From the NCBI RefSeq assembly GCF_018614195.1, contig NZ_JAGGOT010000013.1, positions 388,782-452,781 of the forward strand: a stretch of 64,000 bases of DNA, given 5' to 3'. The notes below the pieces were generated by a model, which worked only from the letters and a program-made list of their open reading frames with translations, ran no database searches and was not told where the DNA came from. The position numbers and the translations under genes were made by a program. The stretch comes from Streptomyces sp. ISL-43. GTDB taxonomy: Bacteria > Actinomycetota > Actinomycetes > Streptomycetales > Streptomycetaceae. Shown in pieces: positions 44,643 to 53,052 of this stretch; positions within the stretch are counted from its first letter, which is position 1, and the number at the start of each line of letters is the position of its first letter.

Positions 44643-45035
44643 CTACCGCCGGCCCGTGGCGGGCAGGGAGCCGCCGTCCCGGGGTATTCGGGGCGCGGCC
44701 GTCCGGCGGGGCCGCGCCGTACTGCTGGGCTCCGAGAGGACCCCGTACCGCTGGTTCCACGTCTGCCGGGTGATCAGCACGTCGAGCACGGCCCAGGTGG
44801 CCACGACGGTGCCCGCTATCCCGGTGAGCACCAGCGGGAAGGCCAGCCAGGATCCGGTGATCGTCAGGAAGAACGCGACCGTCGCGTCGGTCAGCGTCAC
44901 GGCCACGATCAGCACCGCGCGCACCGCCGACTCCCGCACGGGGTCCGGCATCCGACGCCGTCCCGGTCCGTCCACCCACAGGGACCGCTCCGGCGCGCCG
45001 GACCCCGCGCCGCCGTCCTCGTACTTCTTCCCCAT
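44643..45035 (-). CDS. Two-helix membrane protein
   Basis: This 130-aa protein has a hydrophilic N-terminus (KKYEDGGAGSGAPERSLWVDG), two transmembrane helices (about 40-82, AVLIVAVTLTDATVAFFLTI and FPLVLTGIAGTVVATWAVLD) and a basic tail. The ATG at 45035 has CAGGGG before it; an ATG 33 nt upstream is possible. It has no recognised family. It converges on the SMC-like gene with 26 nt between stops. Confidence 0.65.
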   Translation of the reverse strand: MGKKYEDGGAGSGAPERSLWVDGPGRRRMPDPVRESAVRAVLIVAVTLTDATVAFFLTITGSWLAFPLVLTGIAGTVVATWAVLDVLITRQTWNQRYGVLSEPSSTARPRRTAAPRIPRDGGSLPATGRR

Positions 45036-45395
45036 GGTCCCCTGCCTGCCCCCGGTGGCGCCGGTCATGCCCGCCTCGAACAGGTAGACGTACGAGGCGG
45101 TCGGGAGATTCCCGTATCGCTGAGGTGCACACCGCCTCGCGAACATCGCGGAACGAATAATTCCAGCCATCCATTCTCATGCGGGAACTGACGCCGCACC
45201 AAGTGTCATCTGCCACATATCGGGCCGCACTTGGCGGGAGCTATCGGACAACTCGTGATCTCCCCCCGGGCCCCCGGCCGAAAACGTCCGGACACGCCTT
45301 CGAACCTTCGTCGTGGCAGTAGTAGGCTCACGCCGTTTAAATGACGGAACACCGACCCCCGACAACGGGGTTGAGCTGGGGAGGCTGGGGAGGCC
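45036..45395. other. 360-nt gap before cvnA
   Basis: No gene is seen. A TAGGCT box at 45323-45328 on the plus strand could serve cvnA. A short dyad GGAA-N7-TTCC lies near 45150. GGGGAGG just before 45396 is the cvnA ribosome site. Confidence 0.5.
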
Positions 45396-48300
45396 ATGCG
45401 CTTTCGCGGGAAATCCATCCGCCGGAAGATCGTGGCGTTGCTCCTTGTGCCGCTCGTCTCCCTGACCGCCCTCTGGGGCTTCTCGACCGTGCTCACGGGC
45501 CGTCAGGCCGTCCAACTCCTCGATGTCGCCTACGTCATCGACAAGGTCGGCTACCCCATCGAGGACGTCGTCCGCGTCATCCAGAAGGAACGCCGCCAGA
45601 CCCTCGTGGTCATCGGCGACCCCCGCGCCTCCACCGCCACCTCCGAGCTCGCCAAGCGCCGCGCCGAAACCGACGGGGCGATCGCGAAGATCACCGCCGA
45701 CGCCGAGGACCCCGAGGTCGTCGACGAGCTCAGCGCGGCCACCGCCCAGCGCCTGCGCTCCATCCTCGACGCCCTCCACGGCATCGGCGCCCTGCGCGCC
45801 GCGGTGGACTCCTCGGGCTCCCTCGACACCGGCCAGGCCCTGGAGCTCTACAACCGGCTCGTCGACCCCTGCTACGAGTTCCTGCTGAACCTTCACGCAC
45901 TCGAGAACGTGGAGATGGACAAGCAGGGCCGCGCCCTGGTCGGCATCACCCGCGCCCGCGAGACGCTCTCGCGCGAGGACGCGGTCGTCGCGGCGGCCCT
46001 CGCCGCCCGCAACGTCAGCCCGGCCGACATCCGGCGCGTCTCCGACTACGTCGCCAACCGCAAACTGCTCTACGAGTTCAACCTCGCGATCCTCCCGTCG
46101 GCCGACCGGGACCAGTTCGAGCAGTACTGGAACAACCCCGAGAGCCGGGCCCTGCGCGAGGCGGAGGAACGGTTCATCGCGGCGGGCACCGGCAAGACCA
46201 CGCGCAACGTCGCCCCCGCCCAGTGGGACGGCGCCGCGCAGAGGGTCCTCGACGACCTCGCCGAGATGGGCACCGGCGCCGGCGACCGCTACCAAGAGCG
46301 CGTCGAGCCGGTGGCCATGAGCGTCCTGGTCCAGGCCGCCGTCGCCGGCATCCTCGGCTTCATCGCCCTCCTCGTCTCCCTCGTCCTGTCCGTACGCATC
46401 GGCCGCGAGCTGATCCGCGACCTGTCCCGGCTCCGCAAGGAGGCCCACGAGGTCTCCGGCGTCCGCCTCCCCGGCGTGATGCGCCGCCTCGCCGCCGGCG
46501 AGCACGTGGACGTGGAGACCGAGGCGCCCCGCCTGGAGTACGAGAAGGACGAGGTCGGCCAGGTCGGCCAGGCCCTCAACAGCCTCCAGCGCGCGGCCAT
46601 CGAGGCCGCCGTCAAGCAGGCGGAGCTACGGCGGGGCGTTTCCGAGGTCTTCGTCAACCTGGCCCGCCGCAACCAAGTGCTGCTGCACCGCCAGCTCACC
46701 CTGCTCGACACCATGGAGCGGCGCACCGAGGACACCGAGGAGCTCGCCGACCTCTTCCGCCTCGACCACATGACCACCCGCATGCGCCGCCACGCCGAGG
46801 GCCTGGTGATCCTCTCCGGCGCCGCGCCCTCCCGGCAGTGGCGCAAGCCCGTCCAGCTGATGGACGTCGTACGGGCGGCCGTCGCCGAGGTCGAGGACTA
46901 CGAGCGCATCGAGGTGCGCCGACTGCCCCGCCTGGGCATCGCAGGCCCGGCGGTCGCCGACGTCACCCACCTCATCGCCGAACTCCTGGAGAACGCCACC
47001 GTGTTCTCCCCGCCGCACACGGCGGTCCAGGTCCTCGGCGAGCGCGTGGCCAACGGCTTCACCCTCGAGATCCACGACCGGGGCCTCGGCATGACCCCGG
47101 AGGCCCAGCTCGACGCCAACCTCCGGCTGGCCGAGACCCCCGAGTTCGAGCTCTCCGACACCGACCGTCTCGGCCTCTTCGTGGTCAGCCGCCTCGCGCA
47201 GCGCCACGACGTCAAGGTCGGCCTCCAGCCCAGCCCCTACGGAGGCACCACCGCGGTGGTCTTCCTCCCGGTGGCCCTGCTGACGGAGGCCCCCGAAACC
47301 AACGGCACCGGCATCCGGCTGGCCGGCGGCAAGGCCGTCGGCGGCTCCGCCCGCCCCGCGGCGGCGGCCGTCGAGGGCGCGCCCGCCGACCGCCGGCTCC
47401 CGGCCGGCGCCGAACTGCGCGGCCCCGTCGAGCTGGAGGCCCCGATCGGCCTGCTGGGGCTGGACGACCCCGCCACCGTCCTCGACGAGACCCCCAGCGG
47501 CGTCGCGGGCCTCACCGGGGTCACCGCGACCGGCGCCGGCTCCAAGGGGGGCCGGCCCGCCATGGCCACCCTCGACGACGAGACCCCGCCGAACGGCACC
47601 TCGCGCAGCGCCCTGCTCGGCCTGCGCCCGGCGGGCCGCCCGCACGCGGAGCGGCACACCGAGCGCGGCGGAGCCTGGAAGGGCGACCGCATCGCGGACC
47701 GCAGGGGCGACCGGGCCGCCGACGCGTCCGGGGAGCGCGGGGGGTTCCGTACGGGCGAGCGGGCCGTGGACGGCGCCGCGGACCACGGCGTCGCCCGCCT
47801 CGTGGACCGTCACTCGGGCCGGGACGGCTTCCACGACCGGGACCGCGACCGGGGCCGCGAGTCCCTGCCCCCCACGGGCCCGGTCCGCCTGGAGCCCACC
47901 CGCCAGGACCCCGCCCGCTCGGAGGGCCCCCGCACCCCGGGAGCCGTACCGCTCCCGCGCCGCCGCCCCACCCCGACCCTGGTCGCCGAGCACGGCCGCC
48001 GCGTGGAGCCCCGCCCGGTCTCGGCGGTCCCGGACCCGGCCCCGGACGCTGCGGAATCGGGCCCGGCCACCTCCGGCAACGGCGCGGCCGCGGGGCTGCC
48101 CCGCCGGATCCGCCAGGCCAGCCTCGCGCCCCAGCTCAAGGACGCCCCGGCTCCCGCACCCGCGGTCGCCGACCCGATGGCGGACCGCGACGCGGACGAC
48201 GTACGGCGCCGCATGTCCGCGCTCCAGCGCGGCTGGACGGCGGGCCGCGACCAGCACGCCCGGCAGCAGGCGCAAGAGGAACAGGCGCAACAGGCACAGC

Positions 48301-48458
48301 AGGACCCGCGACAGGACGCAGGGCACGACGCACGGCACGACGCACGGCAAGACCCACCGCACGACGCACCGCACCAAGCAGCACCGCAGTCCGGGACCGA
48401 GGCCGGCGCCCCTGCCGCCGACGGACCGGGATACGAGAACGAAGGGGACGGTCGATGA
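45396..48458 (+). CDS. cvnA: CvnA, nitrate/nitrite-sensor-domain histidine kinase-like protein
   Basis: This 1020-aa membrane protein has a first helix (about 10-32), an extracytoplasmic nitrate/nitrite-sensing helical domain (about 35-300), a second helix (about 310-332), a HAMP-like linker, and an atypical kinase core. The HATPase_c domain (about 490-625) has N box AELLENATVFSPPHT, G1 HDRGLGM and G2 DRLGLFVVSRLAQRH; LARRNQVLLHRQL is the dimer helix. The last 370 residues are a low-complexity Arg/Asp/Pro tail ending in HDARHDARQDPPHDAPHQ. It is the sensor of the conservon and is thought to signal through CvnB-D rather than a response regulator. Confidence 0.92.
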   Translation: MRFRGKSIRRKIVALLLVPLVSLTALWGFSTVLTGRQAVQLLDVAYVIDKVGYPIEDVVRVIQKERRQTLVVIGDPRASTATSELAKRRAETDGAIAKITADAEDPEVVDELSAATAQRLRSILDALHGIGALRAAVDSSGSLDTGQALELYNRLVDPCYEFLLNLHALENVEMDKQGRALVGITRARETLSREDAVVAAALAARNVSPADIRRVSDYVANRKLLYEFNLAILPSADRDQFEQYWNNPESRALREAEERFIAAGTGKTTRNVAPAQWDGAAQRVLDDLAEMGTGAGDRYQERVEPVAMSVLVQAAVAGILGFIALLVSLVLSVRIGRELIRDLSRLRKEAHEVSGVRLPGVMRRLAAGEHVDVETEAPRLEYEKDEVGQVGQALNSLQRAAIEAAVKQAELRRGVSEVFVNLARRNQVLLHRQLTLLDTMERRTEDTEELADLFRLDHMTTRMRRHAEGLVILSGAAPSRQWRKPVQLMDVVRAAVAEVEDYERIEVRRLPRLGIAGPAVADVTHLIAELLENATVFSPPHTAVQVLGERVANGFTLEIHDRGLGMTPEAQLDANLRLAETPEFELSDTDRLGLFVVSRLAQRHDVKVGLQPSPYGGTTAVVFLPVALLTEAPETNGTGIRLAGGKAVGGSARPAAAAVEGAPADRRLPAGAELRGPVELEAPIGLLGLDDPATVLDETPSGVAGLTGVTATGAGSKGGRPAMATLDDETPPNGTSRSALLGLRPAGRPHAERHTERGGAWKGDRIADRRGDRAADASGERGGFRTGERAVDGAADHGVARLVDRHSGRDGFHDRDRDRGRESLPPTGPVRLEPTRQDPARSEGPRTPGAVPLPRRRPTPTLVAEHGRRVEPRPVSAVPDPAPDAAESGPATSGNGAAAGLPRRIRQASLAPQLKDAPAPAPAVADPMADRDADDVRRRMSALQRGWTAGRDQHARQQAQEEQAQQAQQDPRQDAGHDARHDARQDPPHDAPHQAAPQSGTEAGAPAADGPGYENEGDGR

Positions 48459-48892
48459 CCGCACCGCAGTCCGGCAACGACACCAGGGGCCGCGGCTCCG
48501 GCTCGCTCAACTGGCTCCTCGACGAGCTCGTCGACCGGGTCGCCAGCATCCGCAAGGCGGTGGTCCTCTCCGGCGACGGCCTGCCCACCGGCAGCTCCAA
48601 GGACCTCACCCGGGAGGACAGCGAGCACCTGGCGGCCGTGGCCTCCGGCTTCCACAGCCTGGCCAAGGGCGTCGGCCGCCACTTCGACTCGGGCAAGGTC
48701 CGCCAGACCGTGGTCGAGCTGGACGAGGCGTTCCTCTTCGTCATGGCGGCCGGCGACGGCAGCTGCCTGGCGGTCCTCGCCGACTCCGACTCCGACGTGG
48801 GCCAGGTGGCGTACGAGATGACCCTCATGGTCAAGCGCGTGGGTGACCACCTGGCGACCGCCCCGCGCACCGGGCTACCCGCCGGAGGGTGA
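48455..48892 (+). CDS. cvnB: CvnB, roadblock/LC7 protein
   Basis: This 145-aa roadblock/LC7 domain protein (NWLLDELVDRVASIRKAVVLSGDGL; HLAAVASGFHSLAKGVGRHF; LFVMAAGDGSCLAVLADSDSDVGQVAYEMTLM) resembles GTPase-activating partners of small G proteins such as MglB. Its ATG overlaps the cvnA stop (ATGA). In conservons it links the sensor CvnA to the GTPase CvnD. Confidence 0.95.
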   Translation: MTAPQSGNDTRGRGSGSLNWLLDELVDRVASIRKAVVLSGDGLPTGSSKDLTREDSEHLAAVASGFHSLAKGVGRHFDSGKVRQTVVELDEAFLFVMAAGDGSCLAVLADSDSDVGQVAYEMTLMVKRVGDHLATAPRTGLPAGG

Positions 48893-48902
48893 GACGGACG
48901 GC

Positions 48903-49361
48903 ATGAGCGATCCAGGCCAGGACCACCCCGCCCGCACCCCCGGCGCGGTCGCCGACGGGACCCCCGAGGAGGCACCCGCCGCGGCCGGAGACCAGTGGTT
49001 CGACGACGACGCGGGTCCCGTCGTACGCCCGTACGCGATGACCCGCGGCCGGACCAGCCACGCCGGTCAGCACCGGCTCGACCTGATCGCGCTCGTGGTC
49101 GCGGAGCCTGCGGCCGACGACCCGGTCTGGGACGCGACGCTGTCCCCGGAACACGCCCACATCCTCGGGCTGTGCCGGGAACGCCCGCAGTCCGTCGCGG
49201 AACTCGCGGCGGACCTCGACCTCGCCATCGGCGTCGTACGCGTCCTGATCGGCGACCTCGCCGCCGACGAACTGGTCCACGTGACCCGGCCGGTACCCCC
49301 GGCCGAACTGCCCGATGAATCCATACTGCGTGAGGTGATCGATGGCCTTCGGGCGCTCTAG
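48903..49361 (+). CDS. cvnC: CvnC, DUF742 protein
   Basis: This 152-aa protein has an acidic, disordered first third and a DUF742 winged-helix-like domain (VVRPYAMTRGRT, LDLIALVV, ILGLCRERPQSVAELAADLDL, VVRVLIGDLAADELV). The family occurs almost only in actinomycete conservons, and its biochemical role is unknown. The ATG is 10 nt after the cvnB stop. Its 3' end overlaps the start of cvnD by 20 nt. Confidence 0.95.
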   Translation: MSDPGQDHPARTPGAVADGTPEEAPAAAGDQWFDDDAGPVVRPYAMTRGRTSHAGQHRLDLIALVVAEPAADDPVWDATLSPEHAHILGLCRERPQSVAELAADLDLAIGVVRVLIGDLAADELVHVTRPVPPAELPDESILREVIDGLRAL

Positions 49362-49968
49362 CCGCGCCGGCGCCATGCATGCCGTGTCGCCGGTCGAGCC
49401 GCTGACCCTGAAGATCCTGGTCGCGGGCGGTTTCGGGGTGGGCAAGACCACCCTGGTCAGTGCGGTGAGCGAGATCAGACCGCTCCGGACGGAGGAACGG
49501 CTCTCCGAGCCGGGCCGCGGAATCGACGACACCGGGGGAGTCGAGGGCAAGAACACCACGACCGTGGCCATGGACTTCGGGCGCATCACGCTGCGCGAGG
49601 ACCTGGTGCTGTACCTGTTCGGCACGCCCGGACAGGACCGGTTCTGGTTCCTGTGGGACGAGCTGGCCCAGGGCTCGCTCGGCGCGGTGGTCCTCGCCGA
49701 CACCCGCCGCCTCGCCGACTGCTTCGCCGCCATCGACTACTTCGAACGGCGCGAGATCCCCTTCGTCGTCGCGGTGAACTGCTTCGACGGCGCCGACCGG
49801 CACCCCGTGACCTCCGTACGGGAAGCCCTCGACCTCACCCCCGAGGTGCCGGTGCTGCTGTGCGACGCGCGGGACCGGGAGTCCGTCAAGGACGTCCTGG
49901 TGGGGGTCGTGGAGCACGCGATGTCGCTGGCCCGTGCCCGGCGGCGGAGCCTGACGGCGGGCGCGTAG
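49342..49968 (+). CDS. cvnD: CvnD, small Ras-like GTPase
   Basis: This 208-aa G protein has G1 GGFGVGKTT (about 29-37), the switch-II motif GTPGQDRFWFLWDEL, a G4 that reads NCFD in place of NKxD (CvnD-typical), and G5 CDARD. It is the output switch of the conservon; published work in S. coelicolor ties Cvn GTPases to development and antibiotic production. The start MAFGRSSRAGA lies within the cvnC 3' end. A perfect 14-bp hairpin ends the operon. Confidence 0.95.
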   Translation: MAFGRSSRAGAMHAVSPVEPLTLKILVAGGFGVGKTTLVSAVSEIRPLRTEERLSEPGRGIDDTGGVEGKNTTTVAMDFGRITLREDLVLYLFGTPGQDRFWFLWDELAQGSLGAVVLADTRRLADCFAAIDYFERREIPFVVAVNCFDGADRHPVTSVREALDLTPEVPVLLCDARDRESVKDVLVGVVEHAMSLARARRRSLTAGA

Positions 49969-50000
49969 CCAGGGACCGTGGACCGGGTACCGACATGGAG

Positions 50001-50036
50001 GCGGCCCGTACCCCCGCCGACTGGGGTACGGGCCGC
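50001..50036 (+). terminator. Terminator after cvnD
   Basis: A perfect 14-bp stem (GCGGCCCGTACCCC / GGGGTACGGGCCGC) with an 8-nt loop lies 32 nt after the stop. Confidence 0.85.
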
Positions 50037-50203
50037 AGCTCTCATGGGGGGATTCGGGTGTCCCGGTCGCGGAGCGGGACTGTGGAGCGAGTGTGAACCC
50101 GCCGCCAGGGGCCGTCAAGCGTTCGGACAACAGCGGCTGTTCAGCGGGTCCACCCCGTGCGTCGCCGACCACGGCACGCCGCCGCGACACCCGGCCGCGG
50201 AGG

Positions 50204-50270
50204 CGCTACCGGACGGCGCTACCGGATGGCTCGACCGGACTGCGCTACCGGACGGCGCTACCGGACGGCG
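50204..50270. repeat. Short GCTACCGGACGGC direct repeats
   Basis: About five imperfect copies of a 13-nt unit GCTACCGGACGGC run across the stop codon of the minus-strand thiolase gene. The last copy supplies its terminal codons. This looks like local slippage at the gene end. Confidence 0.7.
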
Positions 50271-51448
50271 ATGACCGCCGACCCGTGGCCGAACAGCCCC
50301 TGGTTCGCAGTGATCCCGGCCCGCGCGCCCGGCACCTGCCGCTCCCCGGCCGTCCCCCGCAGCTGCCACGTCAGCTCGCACACCTGCGCGATGGCCTGCG
50401 CCGGCACCGCCTCCCCGAAGGAGGCCAGCCCGCCGCTGGTGTTGACGGGGATCCGGCCGCCGAGCGCGGTCGCGCCCTCCCGTACGAGCTTGGCCCCCTC
50501 GCCCTCCCCGCACAGGCCGATGTCCTCGTACCACTCGAGCTCCAGCGCGGTGGACAGGTCGTACACCTCGGCGAGCGAGAGGTCGTCCGGTCCCAGCCCC
50601 GCCTCCTCGTAGGCGGCCCGCGCGATCGAGGACCGGAAGGAGCCGGGCGCGGGCGCCGCGCCGGTCACCGAGTCGGTGGCGATGTCCGGCAGGTCCAGGA
50701 CCGTACGGGGATAGGTGGGAGTCACCGTGGACACGGCCCGGATCCGCACCGGGTCCGCGATCCCCCGCGAGCGCGCGAAGTCCATGCTGCTCAGCACGAG
50801 CGCGGCGCCGCCGTCGGAGGTGGCGCAGATGTCGAGCAGCCGCAGCGGATCGGCCACGATCGCCGAGGCGGCGACCTCCTCGGCCGTCACGGCCTTGCGG
50901 TAGCGGGCGTTCGGGTTCAGCAGACCGGCGGCCGCGTTCTTCACCTTGACCTGTGCGAAGTCCTCGCCGGTGTCCCCGTACAGGGCCATGCGGCGGCGGG
51001 CGTACAGCGCGAAGTACGCCGGGTTCGTGGCCCCCAGCACCCGGAAGCGCAGCCAGTCCGGGTCGTCCGGCCGGTCCCCGCCCGCGGGGGCGAAGAACCC
51101 CTTGGGGGCGGCGTCCGCCCCGACCACCAGCACGACGTCGGCGAGCCCGGCCAGGATCTGCGCCCGGGCCGCCCCGACGGCCTGGGCCCCGGAGGCGCAG
51201 GCCGCGTACACGCTGGTCACGCGAGCCCCCTGCCAGCCGAGCGCCTGGGCGAAGGTGGCGCCGGCCACGTAGCCCGGGTAGCCCGACCGTACGGTGTCGG
51301 CCCCGACGATGGACTGCACGTCCGTCCACCGGAGCCCCGCGTCGGCGAGCGCGGCCAGGGCGGCGGCCCGCCCGTACTCGACGAAGCTGCGGCCCCACTT
51401 GCCCCACGGGTGCATGCCGGCCCCCAGGACGGCGATGTCGGCGCTCAC
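50258..51448 (-). CDS. SCP-x/lipid-transfer-type thiolase
   Basis: This 396-aa thiolase-superfamily enzyme is of the non-decarboxylating, lipid-transfer class. It has the nucleophile region VYAACASGAQAVGAA, HGSAV at the end, and the DLSTALELEWYEDIGLCGEGEGAKL insertion seen in steroid and branched acyl-CoA thiolases. Such enzymes act only with an OB-fold (DUF35) partner, encoded directly upstream with a GTGA overlap. The substrate is unknown. Confidence 0.85.
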   Translation of the reverse strand: MSADIAVLGAGMHPWGKWGRSFVEYGRAAALAALADAGLRWTDVQSIVGADTVRSGYPGYVAGATFAQALGWQGARVTSVYAACASGAQAVGAARAQILAGLADVVLVVGADAAPKGFFAPAGGDRPDDPDWLRFRVLGATNPAYFALYARRRMALYGDTGEDFAQVKVKNAAAGLLNPNARYRKAVTAEEVAASAIVADPLRLLDICATSDGGAALVLSSMDFARSRGIADPVRIRAVSTVTPTYPRTVLDLPDIATDSVTGAAPAPGSFRSSIARAAYEEAGLGPDDLSLAEVYDLSTALELEWYEDIGLCGEGEGAKLVREGATALGGRIPVNTSGGLASFGEAVPAQAIAQVCELTWQLRGTAGERQVPGARAGITANQGLFGHGSAVIAVR

Positions 51449-51939
51449 CGGTCCACCCCCACCGGCCGGAAGTGCCAGGTCGTCCAAGTGGTGCCGGCCG
51501 CGTCCTCGTTCAGTACGCCGGCCACGACCTCGACCTCCATCCCGACCGCCAGATCGGCGACGCCCACCCCGGGAGCCGTCTGGCCGAGCACGACCATCCC
51601 CTCGGCCTCCAGCTCCACGGCGACCAGGGTGTACGGGGTCCAGGGCGCGTCCGGGTCGGACACGTACGGGGCCGGCGGCCGGTACCGCCCGTCGGTGTAG
51701 GACCAGACCCGGCCGCGCGGGGACAGCGGAGTCTCGGCGAGCTCACCGCCGCCGGGGCAGCGCGGATTGCGGCAGTACGCGTCCTCGCGCGGGAAGAACA
51801 CGGCGGCGCAGGCGGAGCACCGGGTGCCGAGCAGGCGGAAGCCGGTACCGGTCCCCGTATCGGCGCCCGGGCCCGCGCCCGCGCCGGTGTCGCCCTCCGT
51901 GAACCACCCGTCGACGACGGGTGTGCGTGTGCGTTCCAA
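51445..51939 (-). CDS. Zn-ribbon OB-fold (DUF35) thiolase partner
   Basis: This 164-aa protein has a rubredoxin-like zinc ribbon (TRCSACAAVFFPRE..YCRNPRCPG) and an OB fold (VWSYTDGRYRPPAPYV, TLVAVELEAEGMVVLGQ). It is a DUF35 protein that forms a hetero-complex with SCP-x thiolases and ketosynthase-like enzymes. I chose the TTG at 51939 because GGGAGGGG is perfectly placed; an upstream ATG in frame would cross the operator dyad. Its stop overlaps the thiolase start. Confidence 0.82.
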   Translation of the reverse strand: MERTRTPVVDGWFTEGDTGAGAGPGADTGTGTGFRLLGTRCSACAAVFFPREDAYCRNPRCPGGGELAETPLSPRGRVWSYTDGRYRPPAPYVSDPDAPWTPYTLVAVELEAEGMVVLGQTAPGVGVADLAVGMEVEVVAGVLNEDAAGTTWTTWHFRPVGVDR

Positions 51940-51959
51940 GACCCCTCCCGAAACCAGAA

Positions 51960-51976
51960 TCTGATGGACCGTCAGA
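51960..51976. promoter_or_regulatory. 17-bp TetR-type operator
   Basis: TCTGATGGACCGTCAGA is symmetric around A51968 apart from one wobble pair. It lies 21 bp upstream of the DUF35 start. Its half-site resembles the dyad at 18407. Confidence 0.55.
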
Positions 51977-52002
51977 AGTCTGTCACGGGAAGGCGCCACC
52001 GG

Positions 52003-52341
52003 TCACCCGTTCGCGGCGAGCCACTTCCGCGCGATCTCGCCCAGCTCCGCGTCCCGTCCGGTCAGCATCATCCGGATCATCTGCGCGTCCCCGCGCAGCG
52101 ACCACCCCGGATTCCCGAAGGTGGCCGGGTTGTTCTTCTCGATCAGGAAGTGCGCCGGCCAGGCGGTCCCGTACCCGATGAGGGGCAGCGCCGCGACGTA
52201 GCGCCGCCGGCCGCGCGCCAGCCCATAGGTGGTGAGCGCGAGGCCGGTGAGGGTGCCGGCGAGGTGGACCCAGCGGGTGGCGGCTCGGGAGTGCATGGCG
52301 ACGTAGTAGGGCCAGAATTCCTCGTACGAACTGAAAGTCAT
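52003..52341 (-). CDS. Mpo1-like (DUF962) membrane protein
   Basis: This 112-aa DUF962/Mpo1-like protein has FWPYYVAMHSRAATRWVHLAGT with the two conserved histidines, and AHFLIEKNNPATF with the third. The yeast homologue is an iron-dependent alpha-oxidation dioxygenase of phytosphingosine-derived 2-hydroxy fatty acids. Two or three short helices anchor it. The proposed fatty-acid role is by homology only. It converges with no neighbour and sits between the thiolase unit and VanX. Confidence 0.88.
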   Translation of the reverse strand: MTFSSYEEFWPYYVAMHSRAATRWVHLAGTLTGLALTTYGLARGRRRYVAALPLIGYGTAWPAHFLIEKNNPATFGNPGWSLRGDAQMIRMMLTGRDAELGEIARKWLAANG

Positions 52342-52354
52342 GCCGGCACCGTAC

Positions 52355-53041
52355 TCACGGCCCGACGGCCGCGACAGAGACGGGAAAGTCGAAGTACGTG
52401 TCCGGGAACGCCTCCGGCCGGTAGGTGAAGTGCCACCACTCCTCGGGCAGGTTCACGAACCCCTGGGCGGCCAGCGCGCCCCGCAGGAGCTCCCGGTGAT
52501 CGCGGGCGCGGCCCGTGACACGGGGGTCGTCGGTGTGCGCCAGCGGATCGAAGAAGTCGAAGGGGGTCCCCATGTCGAGGGGTTCGCGACGAAGGTCCGT
52601 GAGCGTCACGTCGACCGTGCTCCCGCGGCTGTGCCCGGACTTCTCGGCGATGTACCCCTCCGGGATCAGCCGGTCCTTCTCCACCGCGGGATAGAACTCC
52701 GCCTTGGTCCGCTGGTCCGCCCCGTCCCCGGCCCACCGCACGAACCGGTCCACGGCCCGCTGCGGCCGGTAGCAGTCGTACACGAGGAGGGAGTACCCGT
52801 GCCGCAGCACCTCGCGCTGCGCCCGCCCGAGGGCCTCGGCGGCGGGCCGGGCGAGCAGGCAGACGGGCTCCTCGTAGCCGTCCACGACGGCGCCGGTGAA
52901 GTTGTGGGCGGTGGCGTACCGCATGTCCTGGCCGATCGTCGGATCGACCCGGGCCAAGGCCGTGAATCCGGGGGCGGGAGCCCCGCTCAACAGCGCTCCC
53001 ATACAGCTCACAACAGCCAGCGTCCGCATGCCCCTTGGCAT
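52355..53041 (-). CDS. VanX-like D-Ala-D-Ala dipeptidase, exported
   Basis: This 228-aa metallopeptidase of the VanX/M15D family cleaves D-alanyl-D-alanine. It has an N-terminal export signal (MRTLAVVSCMGALLSGAPAPG), the zinc motif SGHSRGSTVD, and WWHF for the third ligand and catalytic glutamate. YDCYRPQRAVDRFV is also conserved. No vanH, vanA or vanRS is nearby, so glycopeptide resistance is not indicated; recycling of cell-wall peptides is likelier. The start is the ATG at 53041 or 53029. Confidence 0.87.
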   Translation of the reverse strand: MPRGMRTLAVVSCMGALLSGAPAPGFTALARVDPTIGQDMRYATAHNFTGAVVDGYEEPVCLLARPAAEALGRAQREVLRHGYSLLVYDCYRPQRAVDRFVRWAGDGADQRTKAEFYPAVEKDRLIPEGYIAEKSGHSRGSTVDVTLTDLRREPLDMGTPFDFFDPLAHTDDPRVTGRARDHRELLRGALAAQGFVNLPEEWWHFTYRPEAFPDTYFDFPVSVAAVGP

Positions 53042-53046
53042 ACCAT
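53041..53046 (+). promoter_or_regulatory. -10 box of the leaderless NUDIX gene
   Basis: TACCAT ends 6 nt before the ATG at 53053. It overlaps the divergent VanX start codon. Confidence 0.45.
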
Positions 53047-53052
53047 CGCCGC

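Noticed and set aside
40281..45191. 1636-aa ORF in another frame of the SMC-like gene
   Set aside because: Its composition is nearly all Arg, Pro and Gly. The true frame has Walker motifs and a coiled coil.
52355..53041. Vancomycin-resistance cluster
   Set aside because: Only a VanX-like dipeptidase is present, with no vanHA or vanRS.
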